This document shows positions 33,838 through 43,900 of a DNA stretch of 64,000 nt, in pieces. The position numbers and the translations under genes were made by a program. A model generated the notes under the pieces. That model had not been told where the DNA came from. It saw only the letters and a program-made list of their open reading frames with translations, and did not search any database. How positions within the stretch are numbered: position 1 is the first letter of the stretch; each line of letters starts with the position of its first letter. Source of the DNA: Janthinobacterium fluminis (lineage in GTDB: Bacteria > Pseudomonadota > Gammaproteobacteria > Burkholderiales > Burkholderiaceae_D); assembly GCF_028595325.1 (NCBI RefSeq), contig NZ_JAQQXR010000005.1:248001-312000 (forward strand). Reading direction: 5' to 3'.

Positions 33838-35844
33838 CTATTTGAGGTGCGCGACCGGCAGCGCGAAAGTGAAAATGGTGCCGCCCTGCGGGTTGGCGCG
33901 GTGGCTCAGCGTGCCGCCATGGAATTCGATGGCGGTGCGGCAGATGTTCAGGCCCATGCCCATGCCCTCGGCCTTGGTCGAGAAGAAAGGCGAGAACAGG
34001 CGCTCGGCGACGTCGTCGGCGATGCCGTGGCCCTGGTCGACGACGGCCAGCGTGACCTGCTGTTGGGCCGCGTCGCAGCGCGCCACCAGGCACATGACGC
34101 GGCGCTCGGCGGCGATGTCCTGCATCGCCTCGATGGCGTTGCGGGTCAGGTTCAGCAGCACCTGTTCGATCATCACGCGGTCGGCCCGCACCGGCGGCAG
34201 CCCGGCCGGGATGTCGGTTTGCACGACCACATAGAACTGCCGCGCCTGCAGCTCGATCAGCGCGCCGATGCCGTCGACCAGCGACTGCACCGACAGCGGC
34301 TGGCGCTCGGCGTCGCGCTTCTTGACGAATTCATGGACGCTGCGGATGATCTGGCCGGCCCTTTGCGCCTGCGCGCTGGCCTGTTGCAGGGCCGGTTGCA
34401 GCAGCGCGCTGTCGACCGGCTGGCCGCTGTCGGCGGCGCGGCCGAGCAGGTTCAGCGCCCCCGTCGTGTAGCTGGAAATGGCCGCCAGCGGCTGGTTCAG
34501 CTCGTGCGCCAGCATCGACGCGATCTCGCCCATCGTCGCCAGGCGCGCGCTGGCCTGCAGCTTTTCCTGCTGCTGCCGGTTGAGTTCCTCGACGCGCTTG
34601 CGGTCGGAGATGTCGAGTATCGATCCCATCCAGCCGGTTTGCCTGCCGTCCTTGTCGACCAGCGGCGCCTCGAAGATCAGCACCGGCACGCGCACGCCGT
34701 CGCAGCGCTGGAAGATGGTTTCGAACTGCGGCGTGATGGTGCCGGCCAGCACGCCGGCGAAGCGCTGCTGGTATTCGGCCATCACGTCCGGCGCCCAGTA
34801 GGGCATGGGCGGCAGCTTGCCCAGCAGCTCCTCGGGCGGGTAGCCGACGATCTGGCAGAAGGCCGGGTTGACGTAGGTGACGCGGCCCTCCAGGTCGCGG
34901 GCGCGCAAGCCCGTCACCAGCGAGTTCTCCATGGCCGTGCGAAACGACATCTGCTGGCGCAGCGCGCCCTCGGCGGCGAGGCGGCGCGAAATGTGCCGCC
35001 ACAGCGCCAGCAGGCTCCACAGCAGCCCCAGCGACAGCGCGACGACGGAGCCCACCAGCAGGTTGGGCAGCAGGCGCGGGGCGCTCTTGACGCTGTCGGT
35101 AAACAGCGTGATGGCGGCGCCCGGCAGGTCGAGCGCGCGCTTGTGCGTGTAGACGCCGTGGCCGGGGCCGGCGGCGGCGCGCCGCGCCAGCACCTTGTCG
35201 TCGCGGTCGAGCAGCGTGATCTGGTTGTCCTGGGCGAACCACCACGGCACCATTTCGTCGAGCAGGCTGCTGACCTGGTAGGTGGCGACCAGGCTGCCGA
35301 GGTAGCGTTCGCCGCGGAACAGCGGCAGGTGGTAATCCATCAGCAGCGCCGCCGGCGCCGCGTGCGGATTGCCGCTCTGCGGCGCCGGCTGACTGTATTG
35401 CGCATTTCGCGTTTTACGTGCATGATCTGCCGCCGTGGCCGAGGCGGCGCCGAATTCGGCGGCGGCCGCCGCGCCGGCGTCGCTGGAGGCGGCCACGCGG
35501 CCCCGCTCGTCGACCCACAGCACGCGCCGCAGTTCGCGGCCGTTGCGCAGCAACTGGCGCAGGCGCGCCTGCAGCGCGGCGTCGCCGAGGTGGCCGGCGC
35601 CGATGTCGGCGCCCAGCGTGCGCAGGCTTTCCTCGTGGCGCGCCAGTTGGAAACGGATGGTTTGTTCGACCCACAGCGTGTCGGCGATCAACTGCTCCTG
35701 GCGCTCGTTGCTTTCCATCTGGCGCGCCTGCCACGGCAGCCAGAACAGGATCGCCAGGAAGAACAGCAGCAGCACGACCGGCAGCAGCCAACGCAGCGGG
35801 CTGGTAAATTGCGGACGGCGCGCGGGCGGGAACGGATTTGTCAT
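33838..35844 (-). CDS. DctS-like sensor histidine kinase (PAS)
   Basis: 668 aa. TM1 near residues 15-37 (WLLPVVLLLFFLAILFWLPW), a large periplasmic domain of about 230 residues and TM2 (LPNLLVGSVVALSLGLLWSL). A PAS domain (GRVTYVNPAFCQIVGYPPEE) follows, then the His box MLAHELNQPLAAISSYTTGA and ATPase with NLTRNAIEAM and DQGHGIADD. The start at 35844 is favoured over the frame reaching 35937 because residues before it do not look like protein. The ribosome site is weak. The ligand is probably a C4-dicarboxylate, by context. Confidence 0.88.
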   Translation of the reverse strand: MTNPFPPARRPQFTSPLRWLLPVVLLLFFLAILFWLPWQARQMESNERQEQLIADTLWVEQTIRFQLARHEESLRTLGADIGAGHLGDAALQARLRQLLRNGRELRRVLWVDERGRVAASSDAGAAAAAEFGAASATAADHARKTRNAQYSQPAPQSGNPHAAPAALLMDYHLPLFRGERYLGSLVATYQVSSLLDEMVPWWFAQDNQITLLDRDDKVLARRAAAGPGHGVYTHKRALDLPGAAITLFTDSVKSAPRLLPNLLVGSVVALSLGLLWSLLALWRHISRRLAAEGALRQQMSFRTAMENSLVTGLRARDLEGRVTYVNPAFCQIVGYPPEELLGKLPPMPYWAPDVMAEYQQRFAGVLAGTITPQFETIFQRCDGVRVPVLIFEAPLVDKDGRQTGWMGSILDISDRKRVEELNRQQQEKLQASARLATMGEIASMLAHELNQPLAAISSYTTGALNLLGRAADSGQPVDSALLQPALQQASAQAQRAGQIIRSVHEFVKKRDAERQPLSVQSLVDGIGALIELQARQFYVVVQTDIPAGLPPVRADRVMIEQVLLNLTRNAIEAMQDIAAERRVMCLVARCDAAQQQVTLAVVDQGHGIADDVAERLFSPFFSTKAEGMGMGLNICRTAIEFHGGTLSHRANPQGGTIFTFALPVAHLK

Positions 35845-35970
35845 CGCTAGCAGGATAAGGCTTTGATCGTCACGGGCTATTGTGGTTTTCCACAATAGCG
35901 GCGCGGCCCATAGTCGGACAGTATCGGCGATATTCAAATAATAATAGATTTTTTACCATAGGGAGACTGT

Positions 35971-36957
35971 ATGAAACTGAAAACCATCCTGGTCGCGCTG
36001 AGCGCGGCCGTCAGCATCAACGCCTACGCGCAAGCGCCCATCGTCATCAAATTCAGCCACGTCGTCGCCACCGACACGCCGAAGGGCCAGGCCGCGGAAC
36101 GCTTCAAGCAGTTGGCGGAGAAGGCCACCAACGGCCGCGTCAAGATCGAACTGTACCCGAACAGCCAGCTGTACAAGGACAAGGAAGAGCTGGAGGCGCT
36201 GCAACTGGGCGCCGTGCAGATGCTGGCGCCGTCGCTGGCCAAATTCGGCCCCTTGGGCGTGAAGGAGTTCGAAGCCTTCGACCTGCCCTATATTTTCCCC
36301 ACCAAGACGGCCCTGTACAACGTCACCGAGGGCGAAATCGGCAAGAGCCTGCTGAAGAAGCTGGAACCGAAAGGCATCACCGGCCTGGCCTACTGGGACA
36401 ACGGCTTCAAGGTGATGTCGGCGAACAAGCCGCTGCGCCTGCCGGCTGACTTCAAGGGCATGAAAATGCGCATCCAGTCGTCCAAGGTGCTCGACGCGCA
36501 GATGCGCACGCTGGGCGCGAACCCGCAGGTGCTGGCCTTCTCCGAAGTCTACCAGGCCCTGCAGACGGGCGTCGTCGACGGCACCGAGAACCCGCCGTCG
36601 AATATGTACACGCAGAAGATGCACGAGGTGCAAAAGCATGTGACCGTGTCGAACCACGGCTACCTCGGCTATGCCGTCATCGTCAACAAGAAGTTCTGGG
36701 ACGGCTTGCCGGCCGACGTGCGCGGCCAGCTGGAAAAGGCCATGAAGGAGGCGACCACGTTCGAGAAGGCCATCGCCCAGCGCGACAACGACCTGGCGAT
36801 GGAAGCGATCAAGAAGGCCGGCAAGACCACCATCTACACGCTCAGCGTCAAGGAGCAGGCCGAATGGCGCCGCGTGCTGGCGCCGGTGCAGAAGGACATG
36901 GAAGGGCGCATCGGCAAGGAGCTGATTGCCGCCATCAACAAGGAAAGCGCGAAGTAA
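35971..36957 (+). CDS. dctP: TRAP transporter substrate-binding protein DctP
   Basis: 328 aa, periplasmic, signal peptide MKLKTILVALSAAVSINAYA. DctP signatures: IVIKFSHVVATDTPKGQAAE, LGAVQMLAPSLAKFGPLGVK, the Arg in MKMRIQSSKVLDAQMRTLGA that binds the substrate carboxylate, and DGTENPPSNMYTQKMHEVQK. A dicarboxylate (succinate, fumarate, malate) is the likely ligand given the DctS/R-like neighbours. AGGGAGA precedes the ATG. First gene of dctPQM. Confidence 0.93.
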   Translation: MKLKTILVALSAAVSINAYAQAPIVIKFSHVVATDTPKGQAAERFKQLAEKATNGRVKIELYPNSQLYKDKEELEALQLGAVQMLAPSLAKFGPLGVKEFEAFDLPYIFPTKTALYNVTEGEIGKSLLKKLEPKGITGLAYWDNGFKVMSANKPLRLPADFKGMKMRIQSSKVLDAQMRTLGANPQVLAFSEVYQALQTGVVDGTENPPSNMYTQKMHEVQKHVTVSNHGYLGYAVIVNKKFWDGLPADVRGQLEKAMKEATTFEKAIAQRDNDLAMEAIKKAGKTTIYTLSVKEQAEWRRVLAPVQKDMEGRIGKELIAAINKESAK

Positions 36958-37018
36958 TGCCGTCCCGGCGCGCCGCAGCTCGCCGGCGCGCCCCCTTCCT
37001 TTCTGAAAGTCATCCACC

Positions 37019-37591
37019 ATGAAACTTCTCGATCATCTGGAGGAGTGGCTGATCGCGTCCCTGATGGGCGCCGCCACCCTCATCATCTTCGTCGCGGTCG
37101 TGCACCGCTACCTGGCCGGCCTGCCGATTCCCGGCCTGCAGGACTACCTGATTCAAATTAACACCAGCTGGGCCCAGGAACTGTGCATCTACATGTTCGT
37201 CTGGATGGCCAAGTTCGGCGCCGCCTACGGCGTGCGCACCGGCATCCACGTCGGCGTCGATGTGCTGATCAACCGCATGAACCCGCAGTGGCGCGACAAA
37301 TTCGTCGTCTTCGGCCTGCTCTCGGGCGCGCTGTTTACCGGCATCGTCGGCACGCTGGGCGCCAGCTTCGTCTGGGAGATCGGCCACACCGACCAGACCT
37401 CGGCCGACATGGAAGTGCCAATGTGGATAGTCTACCTGGCCGTGCCGCTCGGTTCCTACCTGATGTGCTTCCGCTTCCTGCAGGTGACCGTGCAGTTCCT
37501 GAAAACCGGCAACCTGCCGAAACACGACCATTCCTTCGTCGAGGGCCTGGACAAAGAGCTGGCCGCCGAAGCCAAAGGAGGCAAAGCATGA
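37019..37591 (+). CDS. dctQ: TRAP transporter small permease DctQ
   Basis: 190-aa small membrane subunit with four hydrophobic segments, the first at LIASLMGAATLIIFVAVVHR. Family blocks are SWAQELCIYMFVWMAKFGAA and VRTGIHVGVD. It bridges DctP and DctM in the inner membrane. About 60 bases after dctP; the stop overlaps the dctM start as ATGA. Confidence 0.92.
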   Translation: MKLLDHLEEWLIASLMGAATLIIFVAVVHRYLAGLPIPGLQDYLIQINTSWAQELCIYMFVWMAKFGAAYGVRTGIHVGVDVLINRMNPQWRDKFVVFGLLSGALFTGIVGTLGASFVWEIGHTDQTSADMEVPMWIVYLAVPLGSYLMCFRFLQVTVQFLKTGNLPKHDHSFVEGLDKELAAEAKGGKA

Positions 37592-38868
37592 ACGCGCTGA
37601 TTATTTTCGTCCTGCTGATGGCGCTGATGCTGACCGGGATGCCGATCTCGATCTCGCTGGGCCTGACGGTGCTGACCTTCCTGTTCACGATGACCAGCGT
37701 GCCGATCGAATCGGTGGCGCTGAAGATCTTCACCGGCATCGAGAAGTTCGAGATCATGGCGATCCCCTTCTTCATCCTGGCGGGGAACTTCCTGACCCAC
37801 GGCGGCGTCGCCCGGCGCATGATCGACTTCGCCAGCTCGATGGTCGGCCACTGGCACGGCGGCCTGGCGCTGGCCGGCGTGATGGCCTGCGCGCTGTTCG
37901 CCGCCGTCTCCGGCTCCAGCCCGGCGACGGTGGTGGCGATCGGCTCCATCATCCTGCCGGCGATGGTCAAGCAGGGCTACCCGCGCGGCTTCGGCGCCGG
38001 CGTCATCACCACCTCGGGCGCGCTGGGCATCCTGATCCCGCCCTCCATCGTCATGGTGATGTACTCGGTGACCACCAACACCTCGGTGGGCAAGCTGTTC
38101 ATGGCCGGCGTGATCCCCGGCCTGATGCTGGCCTTCCTGCTCGGCCTGACCACCTGGTTCCTGGCGCGCAAGCACAACTACCCGCGCCTGAGGAAGGCCA
38201 GCTGGGGCGAGCGCTTCGCCACGTTCAAGAAAAGCGCCTGGGGCTTGCTGTTGATCGTCATCGTCATGGGCGGCATCTATTCGGGCGTGTTCACGCCGAC
38301 CGAGGCGGCGGCGATGGCGGCCGTGTACGCCTTCATCATCGCCGTCTTCGTCTACAAGGACTTGCGCCTGAAACAGGTCGGCAAGGTCTTGCTGGACTCG
38401 GCGGCCATGTCGGCGATGCTGCTCTACATCATCACGAACGCCGTGCTGTTCTCGTTCCTGATGACCAGCGAAAACATCCCGCAGGCGATGGCCGAGTGGA
38501 TCACCGGCCAGGGCCTGGGCGTGATCACTTTCCTGTTGGTCGTCAATGTCTTGCTGCTGCTGGCGGGTAACGTCATGGAACCCTCGTCGATCGTGCTGAT
38601 CATGGCGCCCATCCTGTTCCCGGTGGCGATGAAGCTGGGCATAGACCCCGTCCATTTCGGCATCTTGATCGTCGTCAACATGGAGGTGGGCATGTGCCAT
38701 CCGCCCGTCGGCCTGAACCTGTACGTGGCCTCGGGCATCACCAAGATGGGCATTTCCGAGCTGACGGTGGCCGTGATGCCGTGGTTGCTGACGATGCTAG
38801 GCTTTTTGTTACTTGTGACTTATGTACCACAAATCTCGCTGTGGCTGCCAAATTTAATTTACAGTTAA
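37588..38868 (+). CDS. dctM: TRAP transporter large permease DctM
   Basis: 426-aa, 11-12 membrane segments. Typical blocks are MPISISLGLTVLTFL, FFILAGNFLTHGG, SGSSPATVVAIGSIILPAM, GALGILIPPSIVMVMY and GMCHPPVGLNLYVASGI. It forms the Na+-coupled transport channel of the TRAP system. The ATG overlaps dctQ (ATGA), with AAAGGAGG upstream. The longer open frame from 37183 lies in another frame of dctQ and is rejected. Confidence 0.94.
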   Translation: MNALIIFVLLMALMLTGMPISISLGLTVLTFLFTMTSVPIESVALKIFTGIEKFEIMAIPFFILAGNFLTHGGVARRMIDFASSMVGHWHGGLALAGVMACALFAAVSGSSPATVVAIGSIILPAMVKQGYPRGFGAGVITTSGALGILIPPSIVMVMYSVTTNTSVGKLFMAGVIPGLMLAFLLGLTTWFLARKHNYPRLRKASWGERFATFKKSAWGLLLIVIVMGGIYSGVFTPTEAAAMAAVYAFIIAVFVYKDLRLKQVGKVLLDSAAMSAMLLYIITNAVLFSFLMTSENIPQAMAEWITGQGLGVITFLLVVNVLLLLAGNVMEPSSIVLIMAPILFPVAMKLGIDPVHFGILIVVNMEVGMCHPPVGLNLYVASGITKMGISELTVAVMPWLLTMLGFLLLVTYVPQISLWLPNLIYS

Positions 38869-39144
38869 CGCGATTCAAGGGTCCTTGCCGCAAAAAAACT
38901 GGGAATCTGCTTATTAAGTACGCTATGATGGGCAACTTTCCGGGAAGCGCGGCATATGCTTATGCGCCCCGGTAGCAAGGACAGGTATGACGGTTGGTGG
39001 GGAGTGTCTATAAGAACGGTATCGATACCGAGGATATATTGAGGGAGACACACGTTTCACAGAATGCTGTTGGAGTCATCGCTGCAAGCTGCCACAAGCA
39101 TGCTACGGCGGGTCCCAAACAGTCGGGAACGTGGGCTGGATTTG
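38869..39144. other. Intergenic region after dctM, possible start of a small RNA
   Basis: No protein gene supported. It holds a perfect 14-bp palindrome CGGTATCGATACCG at 39017-39030, and a GC-balanced stretch leading into a strong terminator at 39145-39171 that belongs to no evident reading frame. A small RNA or long untranslated leader of about 110-170 nt is possible. I could not match it to 6S or another known family. Confidence 0.3.
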
Positions 39145-39171
39145 AAACGCACCGCAAGGTGCGTTTTTTTT
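39145..39171 (+). terminator. Rho-independent terminator not tied to a protein gene
   Basis: Stem AACGCACC / GGTGCGTT with GCAA tetraloop, then eight T (39146-39171). It lies 277 bases after dctM and 70 bases before ogt. Confidence 0.88.
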
Positions 39172-39241
39172 CGTCCGCCGTTTTGGCGCGTCCGTTGCGC
39201 GCGCGCGACGCCGCGGTTTTGTGATAAAGGAGTAAACTGGC

Positions 39242-39742
39242 GTGATGAAAAAACAACAGGGCAGCGAATTCTTTACGGCCATCGTCGCCGTGCCGTTCGG
39301 CGCCGTCGGCATCCGCAGCGAGGCCGGGCTGCTGCGCGAGCTGGTCTATCTGCCGCCGCACTTCGCCGAGAAGGACGCGGCCGACGCGGTGGCCGCGCTG
39401 GCGGCCGAGCAGATCGTCCGCTACTGCCGCGATGCGGACTTCCGCTTCGACCTGCCGCTGGCGCCGGCCGGCAGCGCCTTCCAGCAGCGCGTCTGGGACG
39501 CGATCGCGGCGATCCCGCGCGGCCAGGTGCGCACCTACGGCCAGGTCGCCAGGCACATCGGCTCGGCCGCGCGCGCCGTCGGCCAGGCCTGCGGCGCCAA
39601 CTGGTATCCCCTGGTCGTACCCTGCCACCGGGTGACGGCGGCGGGCGGACTGGGCGGCTTCGCCAACCACGCCGACGCGGCCGGCTTCCACCTCGGCGTC
39701 AAACGCTGGCTGCTGGACCACGAAGGCGTGGCGGCCTACTGA
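39242..39742 (+). CDS. ogt: Methylated-DNA--protein-cysteine methyltransferase
   Basis: 166 aa. Suicide repair protein that removes O6-alkyl groups from guanine. The active site is in YPLVVPCHRVTAAGGLGGF (PCHRV), the HTH region QQRVWDAIAAIPRGQVRTYG, and the Asn hinge/Arg finger are as expected. No Ada N-terminal domain, so Ogt type. The start is a GTG at 39242 (9 bases after AAAGGAG) or the ATG next to it. The stop overlaps the xerD start (TGATG), so xerD is coupled. Confidence 0.92.
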   Translation: MMKKQQGSEFFTAIVAVPFGAVGIRSEAGLLRELVYLPPHFAEKDAADAVAALAAEQIVRYCRDADFRFDLPLAPAGSAFQQRVWDAIAAIPRGQVRTYGQVARHIGSAARAVGQACGANWYPLVVPCHRVTAAGGLGGFANHADAAGFHLGVKRWLLDHEGVAAY

Positions 39743-40644
39743 TGGCGCAGCACAACGGCGCGCTGATCGACGCCTTCTGCGACAGCCTGTGGCTGGAGGA
39801 CGGCCTGTCGAAGAACTCGCTGGACGCCTACCGCCGCGACCTGCGCCTGTTCGCCCGCTGGCTCGACGTGGCGCGGCCGGCCGTGGCCGGCCTGCTCGGC
39901 GTCGGCGGCGCCGACATCGCCGACTATTTCGCCGCGCGCCAGGACGACACCAAGGCCAGCTCGTCGAACCGGCGCCTGTCGGTGCTCAAGCGCTTTTACC
40001 AGCTGGCGCTGCGGCAAAAGCAGATCGACGCCGACCCCTGCCTGAACCTGGCGTCGGCGCGCCAGCCGACCCGCTTCGTCCACACGCTCAGCGAGGCCCA
40101 GGTGGAGGCGCTGCTGGCCGCGCCCGACGTCGCCACGCCGCTCGGCCTGCGCGAGCGCACGATGCTCGAATTGCTGTACGCCAGCGGCCTGCGCGTGTCC
40201 GAGCTGGTGGCGCTGAAATCGGTCGAGATGAGCTTGAACGACGGCGTGCTGCGCATCACCGGCAAGGGCGGCAAGACGCGCCTGGTGCCCTTCGGCGCGC
40301 AGGCGCGGCAGTGGATCGAGCGCTATCTGCGCGAGGCCCGCGGCGTCATCCTCGACGGCCAGGTCGACGACGCCCTGTTCGTCACGGCGCGCGGCGGGGC
40401 GATGACGCGGCAGATGTTCTGGGTCTTGATCAAGAAGCACGCGCTGAAGGCCGGCATCACGGCGCCGCTGTCGCCGCACACGCTGCGCCACGCCTTCGCC
40501 ACCCACCTGCTGAACCACGGCGCCGACCTGCGCGTCGTGCAACTGCTGCTGGGGCACTCGGACATTTCGACGACGCAAATCTACACCCACGTGGCGCGCG
40601 AACGGCTGAAACAGCTGCATGCGCAACATCATCCCCGCGGCTGA
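39742..40644 (+). CDS. xerD: Site-specific tyrosine recombinase XerD
   Basis: 300 aa. SAM-like N-terminal DNA-binding domain (SLWLEDGLSKNSLDAYRRDL) and catalytic domain with Arg in LYASGLRVSEL, Lys in ITGKGGKTRLVP, HTLRHAFATH, His in LLGHSDISTTQIY and the Tyr nucleophile in QIYTHVARERL. Works with XerC at dif to resolve chromosome dimers. XerC is not in the window. The start is fused to the ogt stop, so the longer open frame that begins at 39064 is not used. Confidence 0.94.
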   Translation: MAQHNGALIDAFCDSLWLEDGLSKNSLDAYRRDLRLFARWLDVARPAVAGLLGVGGADIADYFAARQDDTKASSSNRRLSVLKRFYQLALRQKQIDADPCLNLASARQPTRFVHTLSEAQVEALLAAPDVATPLGLRERTMLELLYASGLRVSELVALKSVEMSLNDGVLRITGKGGKTRLVPFGAQARQWIERYLREARGVILDGQVDDALFVTARGGAMTRQMFWVLIKKHALKAGITAPLSPHTLRHAFATHLLNHGADLRVVQLLLGHSDISTTQIYTHVARERLKQLHAQHHPRG

Positions 40645-40725
40645 AAAAATTTGCATTTGTCATATCTGCGTCATAATGTGCGCTATGCACACGCTTGCAT
40701 CATCCAAATTTAATAGAGGTAGTAA

Positions 40726-40908
40726 ATGGCAAAGACAAATTTCCAATATGAAAAACGGCAAAAAGAGTTAGAAAAGAAGAAGAAAGCCGAGGAAAAAGCC
40801 AGGCGCAAGCTGGAAGCGAAGAACAATCCGAAGCCGGCCGACGAGGCGGCGGGCGAGGCTGAAGGCGAGGCGGGCGAGGCGGACGAGACGCCGGCCCAGC
40901 CCGAGTAA
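40726..40908 (+). CDS. Small charged protein with Lys/Glu-rich coiled region
   Basis: 60 aa, cytosolic, no membrane segment. The first half (YEKRQKELEKKKKAEEKARR) is a highly charged helix and the second half is an acidic, Gly/Ala/Glu tail. A ribosome site (GAGGT) lies 7 bases before the ATG, and the gene has its own AT-rich promoter region after xerD. No known family was recognised. Its basic helix with acidic tail could bind nucleic acid or ribosomes; this is speculation. Confidence 0.6.
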   Translation: MAKTNFQYEKRQKELEKKKKAEEKARRKLEAKNNPKPADEAAGEAEGEAGEADETPAQPE

Positions 40909-40910
40909 AC

Positions 40911-40933
40911 CGGCGGGGGGCCATCCCCCGCCG
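40911..40933. terminator. GC-rich hairpin between convergent genes
   Basis: Stem CGGCGGGGG / CCCCCGCCG with a 5-base loop, between the small charged protein and the convergent RND permease. No T-run, so intrinsic termination would be weak; it may act as a bidirectional barrier. Confidence 0.4.
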
Positions 40934-40942
40934 TCACATCGC

Positions 40943-43900
40943 TCAGGCCACGTCGGCGGCCTGTTGCTCTTCCGGCGCGTGCCCGTCCTTGCCGCCGAAG
41001 AAGCGCGCGGCGCGCTTGCCCAGGTTGTCCAGATAGGTGTAGGCGACCGGCACCACCACCAGCGTCAGCAGCGTCGAGGTGATGACGCCGCCGATCACGG
41101 CCCGTCCCATGGGCGCCTGCATCTGGCCGCCGTCGCCGGCGCCGATGGCCATCGGCAGCATGCCGAAGATCATCGCCAGCGTCGTCATCAGGATGGGCCG
41201 CAGCCGCACCTGGCCCGCCTCCAGGATGGCGTCGTGCTGGCTGCGCCCGTCGCGCTGGGCGTGGTTGGTGAAGTCGACCAGCAAAATCGCATTCTTCGTC
41301 ACCAGGCCCATCAGCATGATGATGCCGATCACCGAGAAAATGTTCAGCGTGCTGCCCGTCGCCAGCAGCGCCGCCAGCACGCCTATCATCGACAGCGGCA
41401 GCGACACCATGATGGCGATCGGCTGCAGGAAGCTGCCGAACTGCGAGGCCAGCACCAGGTAGATGAAGATGACGGCGATGCCCAGCGCGGTGGCGGCGCC
41501 GGACAGGGTTTCCTGCATCTCCTTGGCCTGGCCGCCGACGTCGAAGCGCACGCCGTCCGGCAGTTCGATGGCGTCCATGACTTTCTTGACGTCGCCGTCG
41601 ACGTCGCCGATGGGCCGGCCCTGCACCCCGGCGTAGATCGCCACGCGGCGCTGCAGCGCCTGGCGCTTCAGCACCTGCGGGCTGGACGAGGGGACGAATT
41701 CGACCACCTGGCGCAGCGGCACCATCAGGGGCGTGCCGTCCGGCCCGGTCTTGCTGGACGCCAGCGACAGCTCGCCCAGGTCGGCGACCTTTTGCCGGCC
41801 CGCCTTGGGCAGTTGCACGTTGACGTCGTAGTTCTGGCCGTCGCCGGCCAGCCAGTGGCTGACCGTGTCGCCGGCGACGAAGGGCCGCAGCGCGTTGCCG
41901 ATCTGCGCCACCGACAGGCCCAGGTCGCTGGCCAGTTCGTTGTTGATCTTCAGCATGGTCGACGGGTTGGCGCCTTCCTGGCTGTATTCGAGGTCGGTCA
42001 AGCCCTTGATCGGCCGCATCTTGTCCATCAGCCGGTGCGCCACCTGGTCCAGCTTGCCCTCGTCGGTGCCGAGGATGGCGATGAAGATAGGCTTGTCGCC
42101 GCCGCCTATGGACAGGGTGATGCCGGCGATCGGCAGCAGGCGCTCGCGTATCAGTTTTTCCAGCTCCTTTTGCGGCCGCCTGTGCGTCTTGTGGACGTCG
42201 CTCAGCTTCAGGTCGACGCGCGCCGTGTTGCGCCCGTCGTAGGTGCCGACGTTGGCGATCACGCTGTCGATCTCGGGGAAGGCGCGCAGCGCCTCCTCGA
42301 CCTGGCGCACCTTGCTGTCGGTGTAGTCGAGGCTGGAGCCGACGGCCGTCTTGAAGTGCAGGCTGACCCAGCCCTCGTCCGTCTCGGGCATCATTTCGCC
42401 GCCCACCATCGGCAGCAGCATCAGGCTGGCGGCGAACAGCGCGAGGGCCGAGGCCAGCGTCGCCTTGCGCCAGCGCAGCGCCAGTTCCAGCACCCGGCCG
42501 TAGCCGCCGTGCAGGGCGTCGATGCCGCGCTCGATCTTTTCCATCAGCCGGCCCAGCCACGGCACATACTTGAAGCGGTCCTTGACGGGGTCGCGCCACA
42601 CGGACGAGAGCATCGGGTCGAGCGTGAAGCTGACAAACAGCGACACCAGCACGGCGACGGCGACGGTGATGCCGAACTGCAGGAAGAAGCGGCCTATCAT
42701 GCCCTTCATGAAGGCCACCGGCACGAACACGGCGACGATGGCGAAGGTCGTCGCCATCACGGCCAGGCCGATTTCATTGGTGCCGTCGCTGGCCGCCTTG
42801 TGGTGGTTCTTGCCCATGCCGAGGTGGCGCACGATGTTTTCGCGCACCACGATGGCGTCGTCGATCAGCAGGCCGATGCACAGCGACAGCGCCATCAGGG
42901 TCAGGAAGTTCAGCGTGAAGCCGAAGGCCTTCATGGCGATGAAGCTGGCCAGCACGGAGATCGGCAGCGTCAGGCCGGTGATGATGGTGCTGCGCCACGA
43001 GTGCAGGAACAGGAAGACGATCAGCATCGTCAGCAGCGCGCCCTCGACGATGGTTTTCTTGACGTTGTCGAGCTGGCTTTGCACGCGCTTCGACTCGTCG
43101 TCGACGATGCGCATGCGGATGTCGGCCGGCAGCGTCTTCTGCAGCTCGGCGAGGACGCGGGCGATGCCGTTGCCCACTTCGACGACGTTGGCGTCCTGCA
43201 CCTTGGTGATGTCGAGCGTGATGCCGCTGTGGCCGTTGATGCGCGAGATCGAGGTCTGCTCGCGCTCGCCGTCGACGACGTCGGCGACCTGCTCCAGGTA
43301 GACGACGCCGTTGGCGCGGCGCGCGACGATGATGCGGCCGAAGCCGCGGGCATCCTTGATCTTGCCTTCGACGCGCACCAGTTGCTCGCGGTCGGCGAAG
43401 CTGATGTTGCCGGCCGGCAGGTTCTGGTTGGTGCTCTGGATCGCCCGCACCACCTCGTCGACGCCGATGCCCTGGGCGTTCATGTCGGTGGGGCGCAGGC
43501 TGATCAGCACCTGCCGCGTCGACGTGCCGCTGGCCTTGACCTGGCCGACCCCGGCCACGCCCTGGAAGCGTTTGGTGATGACTTGCTCGCTGAGCGTGGA
43601 CAGCTCGCGCAGGCTGCGGCGCTCCGAGGTCAGCACCAGCTCGACGATGGGGCGCTCATTGTCGCCCTCGGCGCGGGCGATGAAGGGGTCCTTGGCCTCC
43701 TTGGGAAACTGCGGCCGCACCAGCGCGACCTTGTCGCGCAATTCCTGCATGGCCTTGTCCATCGGCGTGGACAGCTCGAATTCCACGGAGAGGCCGGCCC
43801 GGCCCTCCCAGGAGTTGGCCTTCAGCGTCTTGACGCCGCTGACGGTGTTGATGATGTTCTCGATGGGCCGGGTGATGTCGTTCTCGACGGCCTCGGGCGA

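Noticed and set aside
38990..39171. 6S RNA
   Set aside because: Terminator and size could fit, but I could not recognise the central bubble or closing stems of 6S RNA, so only a generic small-RNA candidate is reported.
38994..39224. 76-codon plus frame before ogt
   Set aside because: Spans the strong terminator at 39145-39171 and has no ribosome site, so it is not a likely gene.
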